A stretch of 64,000 bases of DNA, taken from NCBI RefSeq assembly GCF_004167675.1, contig NZ_SEZQ01000005.1. One strand, written 5' to 3'. The stretch's first letter is position 1. The number at the start of each line of letters is the position of its first letter. Under the pieces are notes generated by a model. It saw only the letters and a program-made list of their open reading frames with translations. It was not told the origin of the DNA and searched no databases. This document shows, in pieces, positions 18,112-27,975 of the stretch. A program made the translations under genes and the position numbers. This DNA comes from Aliivibrio finisterrensis_A. Its GTDB lineage: Bacteria; Pseudomonadota; Gammaproteobacteria; Enterobacterales; Vibrionaceae.

Positions 18112-19557
18112 TTACTCAGTACCGCCAACCGTTAAGGCATCCAGTTTTAATGTCGGTTGACCAACACCAACAGGTACGCTTTGTCCTGCTTTACCACAAA
18201 CACCAACACCGCGATCAAGTGATAAATCATTACCAACCATTGAGATCTGCTGCATTGCTTCAATCCCAGAACCAATTAAGGTAGCGCCTTTCACTGGGCG
18301 GGTAATTTTACCATTTTCAATTAAGTATGCTTCTGATGCAGAGAATACAAATTTACCTGAAGTAATATCAACCTGACCACCGCCAAAGTTTGGTGCGTAA
18401 ATACCATTTTTAACCGTTGAGATAATCTCTTCTGGTGTATGTTCACCCGGTAGCATATAAGTATTTGTCATACGTGGCATCGGTAAATGAGCGTACGATT
18501 CACGACGACCATTACCCGTTGGTGCTACGCCCATTAAACGTGCATTCAGCTTATCTTGCATGTAGCCTTTTAATACACCATTTTCAATTAACGTATTATA
18601 TTGACCCGCTACACCTTCATCATCCACATTTAATGAACCACGGCGATCTGCTATGGTGCCATCATCAACGATAGTACATACCGAAGAGGTAACTTGTTCA
18701 CCAAGCTTACCTGAAAATACCGATGACCCTTTACGGTTAAAGTCACCTTCAAGACCATGTCCAACCGCCTCATGTAATAAAACACCCGGCCAACCAGAAC
18801 CTAGAACGACAGGCATCATACCGGCAGGTGCGGCATCAGCATCAAGGTTCACAAGTGCTTGACGGATCGCTTCATCAGCAAATTCTAACGCGATAGATTT
18901 ACCATTTATTTCGGTTAAGAAATAATCGTAACCATAACGGCCACCACCACCCGCACTACCACGTTCACGCTTATCACCACGCTGAACTAATACGCTAATA
19001 GATAAACGCACCAATGGGCGAATATCCGCAGCATACGTACCATCTAAAGCAGCAACCAACATTTGTTCGTAAACACCACTGATGCTTGCTGATACTTCTT
19101 GAACAAGTGGTTCTTTTGCTCGAATGTACGCATCTACTTCTTCAAGTAGGGCAATTTTTTGTTGCTTATCCAAGCTATTAAGTGGATTGATTGGCGCATA
19201 AAACTGAGGAATAGTTTGCGCTGAAAACGCCTTAACTCTGCCTTCTCCACCTTGTTGAACAATACCACGAGCCGCTTTAGCACTTTGAGTTAATGCTTCA
19301 ATATTAATTTGGTCTGAATACGCAAAGCCTGTTTTTTCGCCGGCAACGGCACGAATACCCACACCACGGTCGATATTAAAAGAACCATCTTTAATAATGC
19401 TGTCTTCAAGTACTAACGATTCATGCCAGCAAGATTGAAAATAGATATCAGCATAGTCTACGTCTCTTTTTGCGATGGTACTTAAGGTCTGAGACAGTTC
19501 TTGCTGACCGATCCCTGCTTGACTCAATAAGGACTGTTCTACTTCTTGCAAACTCAT
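18112..19557 (-). CDS. tldD: Metalloprotease TldD
   Basis: Catalytic subunit of the TldD/E protease. The zinc site is HEAVGHGLEGD, with His262, Glu263 and His267 as HExxxH; GNGRRESYAHLPMPRMTNTYM is the conserved substrate-channel block. 481 aa, the family length. In E. coli tldD sits after yhdP while pmbA is far away beside yjgA; here both subunits lie within 3.5 kb. 110 bases separate it from the upstream amidase gene. Confidence 0.97.
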   Translation of the reverse strand: MSLQEVEQSLLSQAGIGQQELSQTLSTIAKRDVDYADIYFQSCWHESLVLEDSIIKDGSFNIDRGVGIRAVAGEKTGFAYSDQINIEALTQSAKAARGIVQQGGEGRVKAFSAQTIPQFYAPINPLNSLDKQQKIALLEEVDAYIRAKEPLVQEVSASISGVYEQMLVAALDGTYAADIRPLVRLSISVLVQRGDKRERGSAGGGGRYGYDYFLTEINGKSIALEFADEAIRQALVNLDADAAPAGMMPVVLGSGWPGVLLHEAVGHGLEGDFNRKGSSVFSGKLGEQVTSSVCTIVDDGTIADRRGSLNVDDEGVAGQYNTLIENGVLKGYMQDKLNARLMGVAPTGNGRRESYAHLPMPRMTNTYMLPGEHTPEEIISTVKNGIYAPNFGGGQVDITSGKFVFSASEAYLIENGKITRPVKGATLIGSGIEAMQQISMVGNDLSLDRGVGVCGKAGQSVPVGVGQPTLKLDALTVGGTE

Positions 19558-19668
19558 TCGAGGTACTCTTGTTAAGAATTTAAGATCTAGGATCTAATTA
19601 TGAATAAAAAAGAATGGCTTTTATAGTGAAACTCACTCTTTTATTAAATAAAACGGTAACAATCGCGA

Positions 19669-20487
19669 TTAGCTAAGCTGACAATGCAATCTCGAATGCT
19701 GAACAACTGGCATTTTTCTACGTATGGCTCTTAGATGCGAAAGATCAAGCTCCGCAGTAATCACTCCTGTGCCTTCTTTTTGGGCTGTTACTTTATTTCC
19801 CCAAGGATCAACCACCATTGAGTGGCCCCATGTTTCTCGTCCTGAACCATGATTGCCCCATTGACCTGCAGCAAGGACCCAACATTGTGTCTCTATTGCT
19901 CTTGAACGCAATAAGATATCCCAATGGGCGTAACCTGTTACTTTAGTAAATGCAGCAGGAACAACAATAATTTCAGCGCCCTGCTGACGAAGCTCGCTAT
20001 ATAACAGTGGAAAGCGTACATCATAGCAAATGGATAGGCCTATCTTGCCAAACGGCGTCTCTACCACTTTAACTTCATTACCGGGAGTAAATGTATCTGA
20101 CTCTCGATAACTATGGTGACCATCTTCGATTTCAACATCAAACATATGCACTTTGTTATAGTGCTCGACAAGTTCGCCATTATCATTAAACACTAAGCAC
20201 GTCGTCGACAAGCTACCATCAGGATTAAGAATAGGAAAAGAACCAACAATAAGCCAAAGCTGGTAACGTCTCGCTAGATCAGATAATTCTTGCTGTAAAA
20301 CCCCTGTACCTAGCGATTCTGCATGACGCTCATAATCTTCTTTTTTCCCAAAGACAATGCTATTTTCTGGCGTTAAAGCAAGTTTTGCCCCTTGCTGTTG
20401 CAACCCTTTCAGCTTGAGATTTAATTGCTTCATATTCTCTTCAGGATTTGAGCCTGAATTCATCTGTACTACACCAATCTTCTTCAT
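19669..20487 (-). CDS. Carbon-nitrogen hydrolase, Nit1-like amidase
   Basis: Nitrilase-superfamily amidase of the Nit subgroup. Catalytic triad visible as Glu41 (TPENS), Lys112 (NKVHMFD) and Cys154 (SICYDVRFP). 272 aa. Nit1/YbeM relatives hydrolyse deaminated glutathione, a metabolite-repair reaction; that activity is the best guess but is inferred only from similarity. It is inserted between yhdP and tldD, which are adjacent in E. coli. A decayed MITE fragment lies just upstream of its start. Confidence 0.88.
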   Translation of the reverse strand: MKKIGVVQMNSGSNPEENMKQLNLKLKGLQQQGAKLALTPENSIVFGKKEDYERHAESLGTGVLQQELSDLARRYQLWLIVGSFPILNPDGSLSTTCLVFNDNGELVEHYNKVHMFDVEIEDGHHSYRESDTFTPGNEVKVVETPFGKIGLSICYDVRFPLLYSELRQQGAEIIVVPAAFTKVTGYAHWDILLRSRAIETQCWVLAAGQWGNHGSGRETWGHSMVVDPWGNKVTAQKEGTGVITAELDLSHLRAIRRKMPVVQHSRLHCQLS

Positions 20488-20510
20488 CTTATATCCTTAC
20501 ACTGATGCTG

Positions 20511-20579
20511 CAATTTATGTCTTGCTCTAATCGATTTGTTCTAGGTAATTATCTGATCAACGACTTATTCAAATAGGCA
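20511..20579. mobile_element. Degenerate half copy of the 160-bp MITE-like element
   Basis: About 69 bases align with the last part of the element seen at 57541-57700: both contain CTTGCTCTAATCGATTT and AATTATCTGATCAAC, and the end TTATTCAAATAGGCA aligns with TTATCCAGAATGGTA. The left half is missing and substitutions are frequent, so this is an older, decayed insertion. It lies between the yhdP terminator and the Nit-type amidase gene. Confidence 0.7.
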
Positions 20580-20600
20580 TAATCATTTGAACACTATTTA

Positions 20601-20633
20601 AGAAAAAACAACCCCACCACTTGGTGAGGTTAT
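20601..20633 (-). terminator. Rho-independent terminator after yhdP
   Basis: On the minus strand AACCTCACC and GGTGGGGTT pair around a four-base loop and are followed by GTTTTTTCT. It begins only a few bases after the yhdP stop and ends the mreBCD-maf-rng-yhdP run. Confidence 0.88.
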
Positions 20634-20635
20634 TA

Positions 20636-23600
20636 TTATTTTTCCGTTTTCTCTGGTAATTGATATTCACCTTGGCTACGCGAAAGCTCTTTAACTGTTG
20701 GCGACTCCAATGGCCCTTCTACCTTGTAATTAACTTGAGTAATTACATCAATAACAGGTGCAATGGCTGTGGCTACCGCAAGCACTATAATCGCCGTCTG
20801 AGGAGCCACAGCAAAGGCGGTAATAATAGGTATCCCAGAGGTTAAGTCGGGGGTGAATTTCACTTCCGCATCAACGAGACGAGTATTTAAGTCCGCTTTA
20901 CCTTTGATTATCATTTCACCTGCAACCGCGTCCATCGTTAGGTTATTACTCACAAAAATACCTTCGCGCATTTTTCCGCTGCCTGTGATCGAATTAAACG
21001 CCATGCCATCATCAAAGACGTCTCTAAAGTCCAATTTCATTTTACGAATGATGGAATCAATACTAAATAGCCCAAGAAAACGAGCCGCCCCTTTGACGTC
21101 AGTAATTACCCCTTCACCGAGCGTTGACGCTAACTCTCCAGATAAAGTATTAACTTGAATGCTCCATGGCGCACCATCCCAATTAAGATCCGCATCCATA
21201 CTGTAGCTGGCTTTTTGAACACCAGAACTGATCCCAAATCGAGCCAGTAATTCAGAGTTATTCTTTCCTGACGCAGTCATTTTAAAGGCAGAATGGCTTT
21301 TCTCTTTATTTAGCACCCAGCTACCAGACATCGCCAATTTATTCTCACCACTAGTGATATTTAACTTATCTAGATAAAAAGCATCCCCTTTTTTATGCAG
21401 CTTTGTGTCTACCTTTCCAAGCTTATAGCCTTGAATCCACGTATCTCTAATCGTTAACTCTAGATTAGGCATTAAACGGAAAAACTCACGATCAAACTCA
21501 GAAATAAGTGGGTCGTCTACTTTTGCTCGATTCAACCCTCTTTGATTTTCAGGCTTATCTAGGCTAGGAATAAAAATATGTAGATTATCTAATTGCACTA
21601 ATAAATCGTCATTTCCTTTCCAACTGGCTTTGCCATCGACTTCTTGGCTTTGCACTTGTGCATACCAGCCTTGAGACTTCTTACGCGCATCAATACTTAC
21701 ATCATTCCAATCTAAACTTGCTACTCGTAATGACTTCACTTTTGCATCAATCCGAGTCGGTGTCGGAATCGTAGGGAAATGACTGACCGATGATGATTTC
21801 GATGCACTTTGTGCTTTTTCTTTTGCCAAAATAGGTTCAGATAACCAAGTATCTAAATCAAATGCCTTAGTATTAATGGAAGCAGATTGTCCCACAACAG
21901 GACTCACCTTAAAGTTACCTCGACCAACGATGACATGACTGGCAGTAATAACTGGCTCTGAATTTGAGATATTTATTTCTGCTTGGTATTTAGTATTAGG
22001 TAACGTTAAGCGGCCAGAAAGTTTTTCTGAGTTACCAGACACTTGTAATAATGCCTGTTCCGTTGTTCCTTTTTCCAGCATTAATGGATATGGCAGTGTT
22101 GATGCCATCTCTCCTAACGCTGCATTAACGCCAATTTGATAAGTGAAACCAACATCAGCCACTTGCAAATTAATGTTTGAACTCCATGAAGATACACCAC
22201 TGACTTTGTCCATCATTGGAGAATCTATGTAGTCTTTTAACGGGGATACCTTCCACTTTCCTTTTGTTTCAATCGCAACACTATAAAAATCAGATTGTGC
22301 TTCACCATCAAATGATAAGGTGACTGGTTGTCCCAATAATGACGCTTTAATTCCTGGTGATTTAACCACGTCATTATCAAACTCAATTCGTCCCTTAGCG
22401 TCTGTTAATACTATATTTGGGGATTGCAGCTCAATGTGGTTGCCAGCTAAATCTGCATAACCCCAAGCTCTAACGTCTTCTCCGGTAAAAGGTATATCCA
22501 GTCGCAGTAAAGCATCAACTCGATTATTTACATGAATACTGTTTAATGCTGCACCCACAGAGTCAACCAATGGTGTCGCTGTCATGTATTCTCGCACTGC
22601 TTTACCTGACCCATTAGCTGTCGCACGAATGGTGAGCTTTCCATCTTCGGATAAATTAGCAATACGCCCTGTCACACGGGTAGCATGGACATCCATTAAA
22701 TCGGCAGAATGTGAGCTTAAGAACATTGAGGCATTTTGAAACAGTAAGTCTAACTGTAAATTTGTTAGCGGAGGCCAGGCCGTATCAAACGAAAACTGAG
22801 CATTTTTCAACCCCACTTTAACTTGGAAAATACCGTCATATTTTGTATATGGGAAATCACCTAATTCGCCATACCACAGTAATTGCACCGTCTTAGCACT
22901 TCCGCCTTGCACCGCCGAAGAGAGATAATCCGTTAAGTCTTGTCCTAATGCCAATGTTGGTAAATAGCGCCACGTTTGATCCGCATTAAAGGCATCCGCC
23001 TCGGCATAAAAAGAAAGTACAGAGGGCTTATCTTTAGGGAAGTCTAAACGAAACTCCCCTTTAGCTTGTAGATCAGGCGTTGCTACATTGATGTAATCTG
23101 ACCACAAACGCCACCCTTCATTATTCACTTCCCAATAAATACTCACATCACCATGAGTTATATTTAAAGGGGCTTGGAATACGTCACCATAAGGCAAGGT
23201 ATCGTCTACCAATGATAACTTTGCTTCGCCTTTTTCAGCATCACCAGCAATAAGTACATCTAACTTATGAAAGCCTGGAAGTAACTCCCACTGCTGCATT
23301 CCGGCTGCATGAATTGATGCGGAATAACTTAATCCTTCAGTATGATCAAATTCAACACGGATATCATTAATGCTGCCTTTTGGATCTAACGTAGTGAGAA
23401 GATCGGTAATATTATCTTGAGAGGCTGGTAATAATGTTTTTAAACTTAATACACTTTTAAGATCAATGTGAATAAGGTTTAAAGTCCACTTTTCAGGCTG
23501 CCATGTAAAGCTACCTGAGATCTTAGGCCATAAGCTTGATTGATGCTTTATCTGAACATCTGATGCAAATACCTTCCACCCTTGCTTATCAGGCTGAAGC

Positions 23601-24508
23601 TCAAAAACGCCCCCTTCGACGCTTGCTTGGTGAACCTGTTTATCTTCAATCCAATTAAGATAAGAAGGAGAGGCTTCCACTAATGCATCTATAGGTTGGC
23701 CGTCTTTAAATGATAGCCATGCATTAGCCGATATTTCACCTTGAGTAACCCCATATTCTTTCTTAATCTCTTCCGTGATCCATGGTGTTACTTGAATATT
23801 TTTTGCTTCAATATAAAAATGGCCGTCTAAACTTTTAAACGTGCCTTTTTCTTTAAAATTCGCGATGATTTTAAGTTGATTAATCTCACTTCCTACAACA
23901 CTAACGACGCCTTCAGCTAAATGCTTTCTACGCTCATTTCGCCACTGTAGCGAGTCAATTTGTACCGTTTTATCTGTTCCATCCAGTGCAACAAACGCAA
24001 CTTGTGAGTTCTTCACTGAGAAATGATTTAGACGAACTAAAAAGATATCCTCTAATCGTTTCGCTAATGAGTTATCTTCCTTGGCTTCCGCCTCATCTTT
24101 TGGGGTATTCGGTTCAGTAGAGCTATTCCCTAATGACGTCAGATCCGCATTAAGTTTATCAATGCGTAAATCTGCAAATTGTGGCTGTCTTGCCCATAGA
24201 GAAGAGAGGATATTTAATTGAATTTCGACTTCTTTAACTGAAATAATTTCATCACCAGAGACAGGGTCAATCGCTTTCAGTTTTTGAAGATTTAATGAAG
24301 GGTTGGTATTTCGCCAACGGCCATCTAACTCACCAATAGAGATAGAAAAACCAGTCGCTTTAGAAAGAAATGCTTCAATTTCAGGTTGATATTGATTCAA
24401 AGAGGGAAGAAACAGACGCAAGCTGGTTATGACTAATGCTGCTAGTAAAAATACCAGCAGCAATAATCCCATCAAGCAACGTTCGAAACGAATTAACTTA
24501 GTGGTCAC
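20636..24508 (-). CDS. yhdP: AsmA-like phospholipid transport protein YhdP
   Basis: Very large envelope protein (1290 aa) with one N-terminal transmembrane helix (about 11-33) and a long periplasmic part of repeated beta-strand DUF3971/AsmA-type modules. With TamB and YdbH, YhdP supports anterograde phospholipid movement to the outer membrane in E. coli, probably as a bridge-like groove. The C-terminal end has the conserved block IIDSIIRKMKLDFRD-like SIDSIIRKMKLDFRDVF and a hydrophobic segment before TQVNYKVEGP. Order mreBCD-maf-rng-yhdP matches enterobacteria. Start 13 bases after the rng stop. Confidence 0.93.
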   Translation of the reverse strand: MTTKLIRFERCLMGLLLLVFLLAALVITSLRLFLPSLNQYQPEIEAFLSKATGFSISIGELDGRWRNTNPSLNLQKLKAIDPVSGDEIISVKEVEIQLNILSSLWARQPQFADLRIDKLNADLTSLGNSSTEPNTPKDEAEAKEDNSLAKRLEDIFLVRLNHFSVKNSQVAFVALDGTDKTVQIDSLQWRNERRKHLAEGVVSVVGSEINQLKIIANFKEKGTFKSLDGHFYIEAKNIQVTPWITEEIKKEYGVTQGEISANAWLSFKDGQPIDALVEASPSYLNWIEDKQVHQASVEGGVFELQPDKQGWKVFASDVQIKHQSSLWPKISGSFTWQPEKWTLNLIHIDLKSVLSLKTLLPASQDNITDLLTTLDPKGSINDIRVEFDHTEGLSYSASIHAAGMQQWELLPGFHKLDVLIAGDAEKGEAKLSLVDDTLPYGDVFQAPLNITHGDVSIYWEVNNEGWRLWSDYINVATPDLQAKGEFRLDFPKDKPSVLSFYAEADAFNADQTWRYLPTLALGQDLTDYLSSAVQGGSAKTVQLLWYGELGDFPYTKYDGIFQVKVGLKNAQFSFDTAWPPLTNLQLDLLFQNASMFLSSHSADLMDVHATRVTGRIANLSEDGKLTIRATANGSGKAVREYMTATPLVDSVGAALNSIHVNNRVDALLRLDIPFTGEDVRAWGYADLAGNHIELQSPNIVLTDAKGRIEFDNDVVKSPGIKASLLGQPVTLSFDGEAQSDFYSVAIETKGKWKVSPLKDYIDSPMMDKVSGVSSWSSNINLQVADVGFTYQIGVNAALGEMASTLPYPLMLEKGTTEQALLQVSGNSEKLSGRLTLPNTKYQAEINISNSEPVITASHVIVGRGNFKVSPVVGQSASINTKAFDLDTWLSEPILAKEKAQSASKSSSVSHFPTIPTPTRIDAKVKSLRVASLDWNDVSIDARKKSQGWYAQVQSQEVDGKASWKGNDDLLVQLDNLHIFIPSLDKPENQRGLNRAKVDDPLISEFDREFFRLMPNLELTIRDTWIQGYKLGKVDTKLHKKGDAFYLDKLNITSGENKLAMSGSWVLNKEKSHSAFKMTASGKNNSELLARFGISSGVQKASYSMDADLNWDGAPWSIQVNTLSGELASTLGEGVITDVKGAARFLGLFSIDSIIRKMKLDFRDVFDDGMAFNSITGSGKMREGIFVSNNLTMDAVAGEMIIKGKADLNTRLVDAEVKFTPDLTSGIPIITAFAVAPQTAIIVLAVATAIAPVIDVITQVNYKVEGPLESPTVKELSRSQGEYQLPEKTEK

Positions 24509-24521
24509 GTATTATTATTCT

Positions 24522-25991
24522 CTACATCATTACAACATCAAACTGCTCTTGAATATACAAAGGCTCCGCTTGAATTTTGACCTGTTTACCAATAAAGAGT
24601 TCGAGCTCCGCTAATGCATGGGATTCCTCACCCTCAAGAGCATCAGCAACAGCTACCGAGGCATAAACAACAAACTTATCAGAATCATAAGCTCGGTTTA
24701 CTCGTGTGATTTCACGCAATATCTCATAGCACACACTCTCAACCGTCTTAACGGCACCACGTCCTTCACACGTAGGACACTGGCCACATAGAATATGTTC
24801 AATACTTTCTCGAGTACGTTTTCGAGTCATTTCAACAAGACCAAGTTGGGTAAACCCATTGATGTTGGTTTTTACTCGATCTTTCTCTAGTGCTGACCCT
24901 AAAGATTGAAGTACTCGACGACGATGTTCTTCGCTCAGCATATCAATGAAATCAATAATGATGATCCCACCTAAATTACGTAAACGCAGTTGACGAGCAA
25001 TGGCTTGAGTCGCTTCAATATTGGTGTTGAAAATGGTTTCTTCTAAATTACGACGCCCAACAAAAGCACCGGTATTAATATCAACCGTTGTCATGGCTTC
25101 GGTTTGGTCGATAATTAAGTAACCACCGGACTTCAATTCAACCTTACGATCAAGTGCGCGCTGAATTTCATTTTCCGTTTCGTACATATCGAAAATCGGT
25201 TTATCACCAGCATAATATTCAAGCTTCTTAGTCAGCTCAGGGACAAATTCTGTGGTAAATTCTTTTAACTTTTCAAAAGCCAATTTTGAATCAACGCGAA
25301 TTAAATCCAATTCGGTGCCGACAAAATCACGCAAAATACGTTGGTCTAAACCTAACTCGCCATAAAGCATTGACTTCGTTTTACTCTTTTTACGTCGTTC
25401 AATAACTTTATGCCATAAACGCTTTAAGAAAGCGGCATCTTGTGAGATTTCTGCTTCACTGGCGCCTTCCGCAGCAGTTCGAATGATAAAACCACCAAAC
25501 TCATCACAGTAATCAGAGACGGTATTCTTTAAGCGGTTACGTTCTTTCTCGCTTTCAATGCGTTGAGATACGCCAACATGGCTCGCCCCCGGCATAAAGA
25601 CCAAGTAACGAGAAGGAAGGGTTATATCTGTCGTTAAACGAGCGCCTTTGGTCCCAAGCGGGTCTTTTACCACTTGAACAACCAAATCTTGTCCTTGATG
25701 AACAAGTTGAGAAATGTCTCTTACTTGGAATTGACGTTTTTCATTTTCGGATACACACTCGGTATGAGGGACAATATCCGAGGCGTGCAGAAAGGCGGCT
25801 TTATCTAAACCGATATCTATAAATGCAGCTTGCATACCCGGTAATACTCGGCTTACTCGGCCTTTATAAATATTACCCACAATACCACGTCGTGCTTCTC
25901 TTTCTACATGGATCTCTTGAAGCACGCCAGCTTCAATCATCGCAACACGAGTTTCACTCGGTGTTACGTTTATTAACAACTCTGTACTCAT
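24522..25991 (-). CDS. rng: Ribonuclease G
   Basis: Endoribonuclease that matures the 16S rRNA 5' end and degrades some mRNAs. 489 aa: S1 domain (about 38-125) with GNIYKGRVSRVLPGMQAAFIDIG, the catalytic DNase I-like domain with MTTVDINTGAFVG and GIIIIDFIDM providing the metal-binding Asp residues, and the zinc-link CGQCPTC. It lacks the RNase E C-terminal scaffold, which separates it from rne. Between maf and yhdP as expected. Confidence 0.97.
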   Translation of the reverse strand: MSTELLINVTPSETRVAMIEAGVLQEIHVEREARRGIVGNIYKGRVSRVLPGMQAAFIDIGLDKAAFLHASDIVPHTECVSENEKRQFQVRDISQLVHQGQDLVVQVVKDPLGTKGARLTTDITLPSRYLVFMPGASHVGVSQRIESEKERNRLKNTVSDYCDEFGGFIIRTAAEGASEAEISQDAAFLKRLWHKVIERRKKSKTKSMLYGELGLDQRILRDFVGTELDLIRVDSKLAFEKLKEFTTEFVPELTKKLEYYAGDKPIFDMYETENEIQRALDRKVELKSGGYLIIDQTEAMTTVDINTGAFVGRRNLEETIFNTNIEATQAIARQLRLRNLGGIIIIDFIDMLSEEHRRRVLQSLGSALEKDRVKTNINGFTQLGLVEMTRKRTRESIEHILCGQCPTCEGRGAVKTVESVCYEILREITRVNRAYDSDKFVVYASVAVADALEGEESHALAELELFIGKQVKIQAEPLYIQEQFDVVMM

Positions 25992-26010
25992 TGGAGCACC
26001 TCACTAATTT

Positions 26011-26604
26011 TTACAAAAATTGGTGTAAGAGCTGATCTGTTTCCATCAAAGGCAGTCCCATGACAGCGTGATAGCTGCCATCAATACGCGAGACAAATCG
26101 CCCACCACTACCTTGAATTCCGTATGAACCCGCTTTATCGCAAGGTTCACCACTTTCCCAATATTGTTCTATCTCTTGTTCTGAAAGTGGTCTAAACCAC
26201 ACCTGTGTTATTACTGTTTTGGTTTTTGTTGTTTCAGGTGTCGCTAGTGTTACAGCAGTCATTACTTGATGTTGACGACCAGACAGTGCTAAGAGCATTC
26301 TCTTAGCATCTTTAAAATCTTTTGGTTTTTCTAAAATAACATCATCGATAACTACGATGGTGTCAGAGCCCAATACTGGGACTGTTTTTTTCTCAATATG
26401 TTCTATTGTGTTGCCTTCAGCTAATGCTTTTATGCCTGCCTGAGCTTTATCTTTAGAAAGGCGCTCTACATACATAAGAGGTGTCTCATGCGCTTGATGC
26501 ACCTCTTCAACATCCACAGATAACACCTCAAATTGGTAGCCTAATTGAGCTAGCAGCTCTTTTCTACGCGGGGAGCCAGAAGCTAAAAAAACTTGAGTTG
26601 CCAT
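26011..26604 (-). CDS. maf: Maf-family nucleoside triphosphate pyrophosphatase
   Basis: YhdE-type Maf protein, 197 aa, predicted to hydrolyse dTTP/UTP and modified pyrimidine triphosphates as house-cleaning. ASGSPRRKELL (8-18) is the diagnostic N-terminal motif, LGSDTIV supplies a catalytic Asp, and GSYGIQGSGG and GLPL complete the family pattern. Lies between mreD and rng, the standard position of yhdE. Confidence 0.95.
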   Translation of the reverse strand: MATQVFLASGSPRRKELLAQLGYQFEVLSVDVEEVHQAHETPLMYVERLSKDKAQAGIKALAEGNTIEHIEKKTVPVLGSDTIVVIDDVILEKPKDFKDAKRMLLALSGRQHQVMTAVTLATPETTKTKTVITQVWFRPLSEQEIEQYWESGEPCDKAGSYGIQGSGGRFVSRIDGSYHAVMGLPLMETDQLLHQFL

Positions 26605-26613
26605 TCCCTGTCC

Positions 26614-27105
26614 TTATCGAATTGACCAATGACGACGTACTCTACGCATCAATAAAAATAACCATGGCCATAAAAGAAAGTTTAACACGCCAGCCCATAA
26701 AAAGTGTGCGTTAAAGGACACATCATGAACTAAAAATTCGCCCATAAACTCAATTATTTTACCTAAAAGCGTTAATCCTGAAAAAATAGCGGCTTGTTGC
26801 CATAATGCCAAATTTCTCAATAACTTAAAATTAGCGGCAACAAGGTAGATTAAAATTGCCATCGTCATACCACGAATACCTAATGTCGTCCCTAATAAGA
26901 GATCCCATAAGATACCCAAAATCATTGCTGTACCCACATTCACTCGATGTGGTAATGCAAGTACCCAATAAAATGTGACTAAGATAATCCAAGAAGGTCT
27001 CAATACTTCTAGCGTCCCAGGCCAAGGTGCAGCTTGCAAAATTAATGCGATTAAAAAAGAGAGCCAAATTATGATTCGGCCACGCATTAAATGACTACTC
27101 GCCAT
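26614..27105 (-). CDS. mreD: Rod shape-determining protein MreD
   Basis: Inner-membrane component of the elongasome with five to six membrane spans (RIIIWLSFLIALILQ, WIILVTFYWVLALP, GILWDLLLGTTLGIRG). 163 aa. The sequence PSWIILVTFYW and DLLLG are typical of MreD. It overlaps the mreC end by 11 bases and precedes maf. Confidence 0.95.
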   Translation of the reverse strand: MASSHLMRGRIIIWLSFLIALILQAAPWPGTLEVLRPSWIILVTFYWVLALPHRVNVGTAMILGILWDLLLGTTLGIRGMTMAILIYLVAANFKLLRNLALWQQAAIFSGLTLLGKIIEFMGEFLVHDVSFNAHFLWAGVLNFLLWPWLFLLMRRVRRHWSIR

Positions 27106-27958
27106 CCGGTATCTCCTTGGCTTTTACTTCTGTTTCTGTCGGCCAAACTAATAATAAATAACGCAATTTATCAAATTCAACGCTTGTAGCTAATTCAATC
27201 GAAGCAAATGGGCGCTTATTATCGTTATCAATGTTAGAAATATACCCAACAGGGTAGCCTTCAGGGTAGCGTCCACCTAAACCAGAACTCACCAATAAAT
27301 CTCCGATTTCGACATCGGTATTCGTCGGAATATGTTCAAGTTGCATGGTATCTAAATGGCCTTTACCTGACGCAATAACTCTAATGTCATTTCGAACAAT
27401 TTGAACAGGAATCGCATTGTTTGCATCCGTTAATAGCAATACTCGACTATTATGCGCTCCAACATAGTTAATTTGACCAACAATACCTTTATCGTTGATC
27501 ACAGGCTGCCCTTCATACACACCGTCGATCAAGCCTTTATCTATCATCACTTGATGAGTATAAGGTGCAGAATCAACAGCCATCACCTCGGTAACCATCT
27601 TCTTTTCATCTCGAATAAAAGGGGAACCAAGAAGGTCACGTAAACGGCTATTCTCTTGTTTTAGCTGTTCCAACAACAATAAATTACTGTTTTGAATAAA
27701 AATATCTTGCTTAAGTTTCTGATTTTCAAGCATGAGTGTATCTCGGCTGTTAAACCGTTCATACATACCATCAAACATCGTACGAGGAAGGTTTGCTGCA
27801 TAATGAATAGGGGCAACAAAACTATTAAGTAGGTAGCGTATCTCAGAAAATGCATTTAAACGACTATCGGCCAGCATAAGGCTAGCCGATATCATTACAG
27901 CAATAAACAGGCGAAACTGTAGAGAAGGGCCTCTACCAAAGATTGGAGTCATGTCCAC
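27095..27958 (-). CDS. mreC: Rod shape-determining protein MreC
   Basis: Elongasome scaffold that activates PBP2-RodA. One membrane helix near residues 14-32, a coiled coil about 65-100 (ENQKLKQDIFIQNSNLLLLEQ region), then a periplasmic double beta-barrel domain with MVTEVMAVDSAPYTHQVMIDKG and GQINYVGAHNSRVLLLTD. 287 aa. Seventeen bases after mreB. Confidence 0.96.
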   Translation of the reverse strand: MDMTPIFGRGPSLQFRLFIAVMISASLMLADSRLNAFSEIRYLLNSFVAPIHYAANLPRTMFDGMYERFNSRDTLMLENQKLKQDIFIQNSNLLLLEQLKQENSRLRDLLGSPFIRDEKKMVTEVMAVDSAPYTHQVMIDKGLIDGVYEGQPVINDKGIVGQINYVGAHNSRVLLLTDANNAIPVQIVRNDIRVIASGKGHLDTMQLEHIPTNTDVEIGDLLVSSGLGGRYPEGYPVGYISNIDNDNKRPFASIELATSVEFDKLRYLLLVWPTETEVKAKEIPDGE

Positions 27959-27975
27959 TCACCCGTTATTAATTA

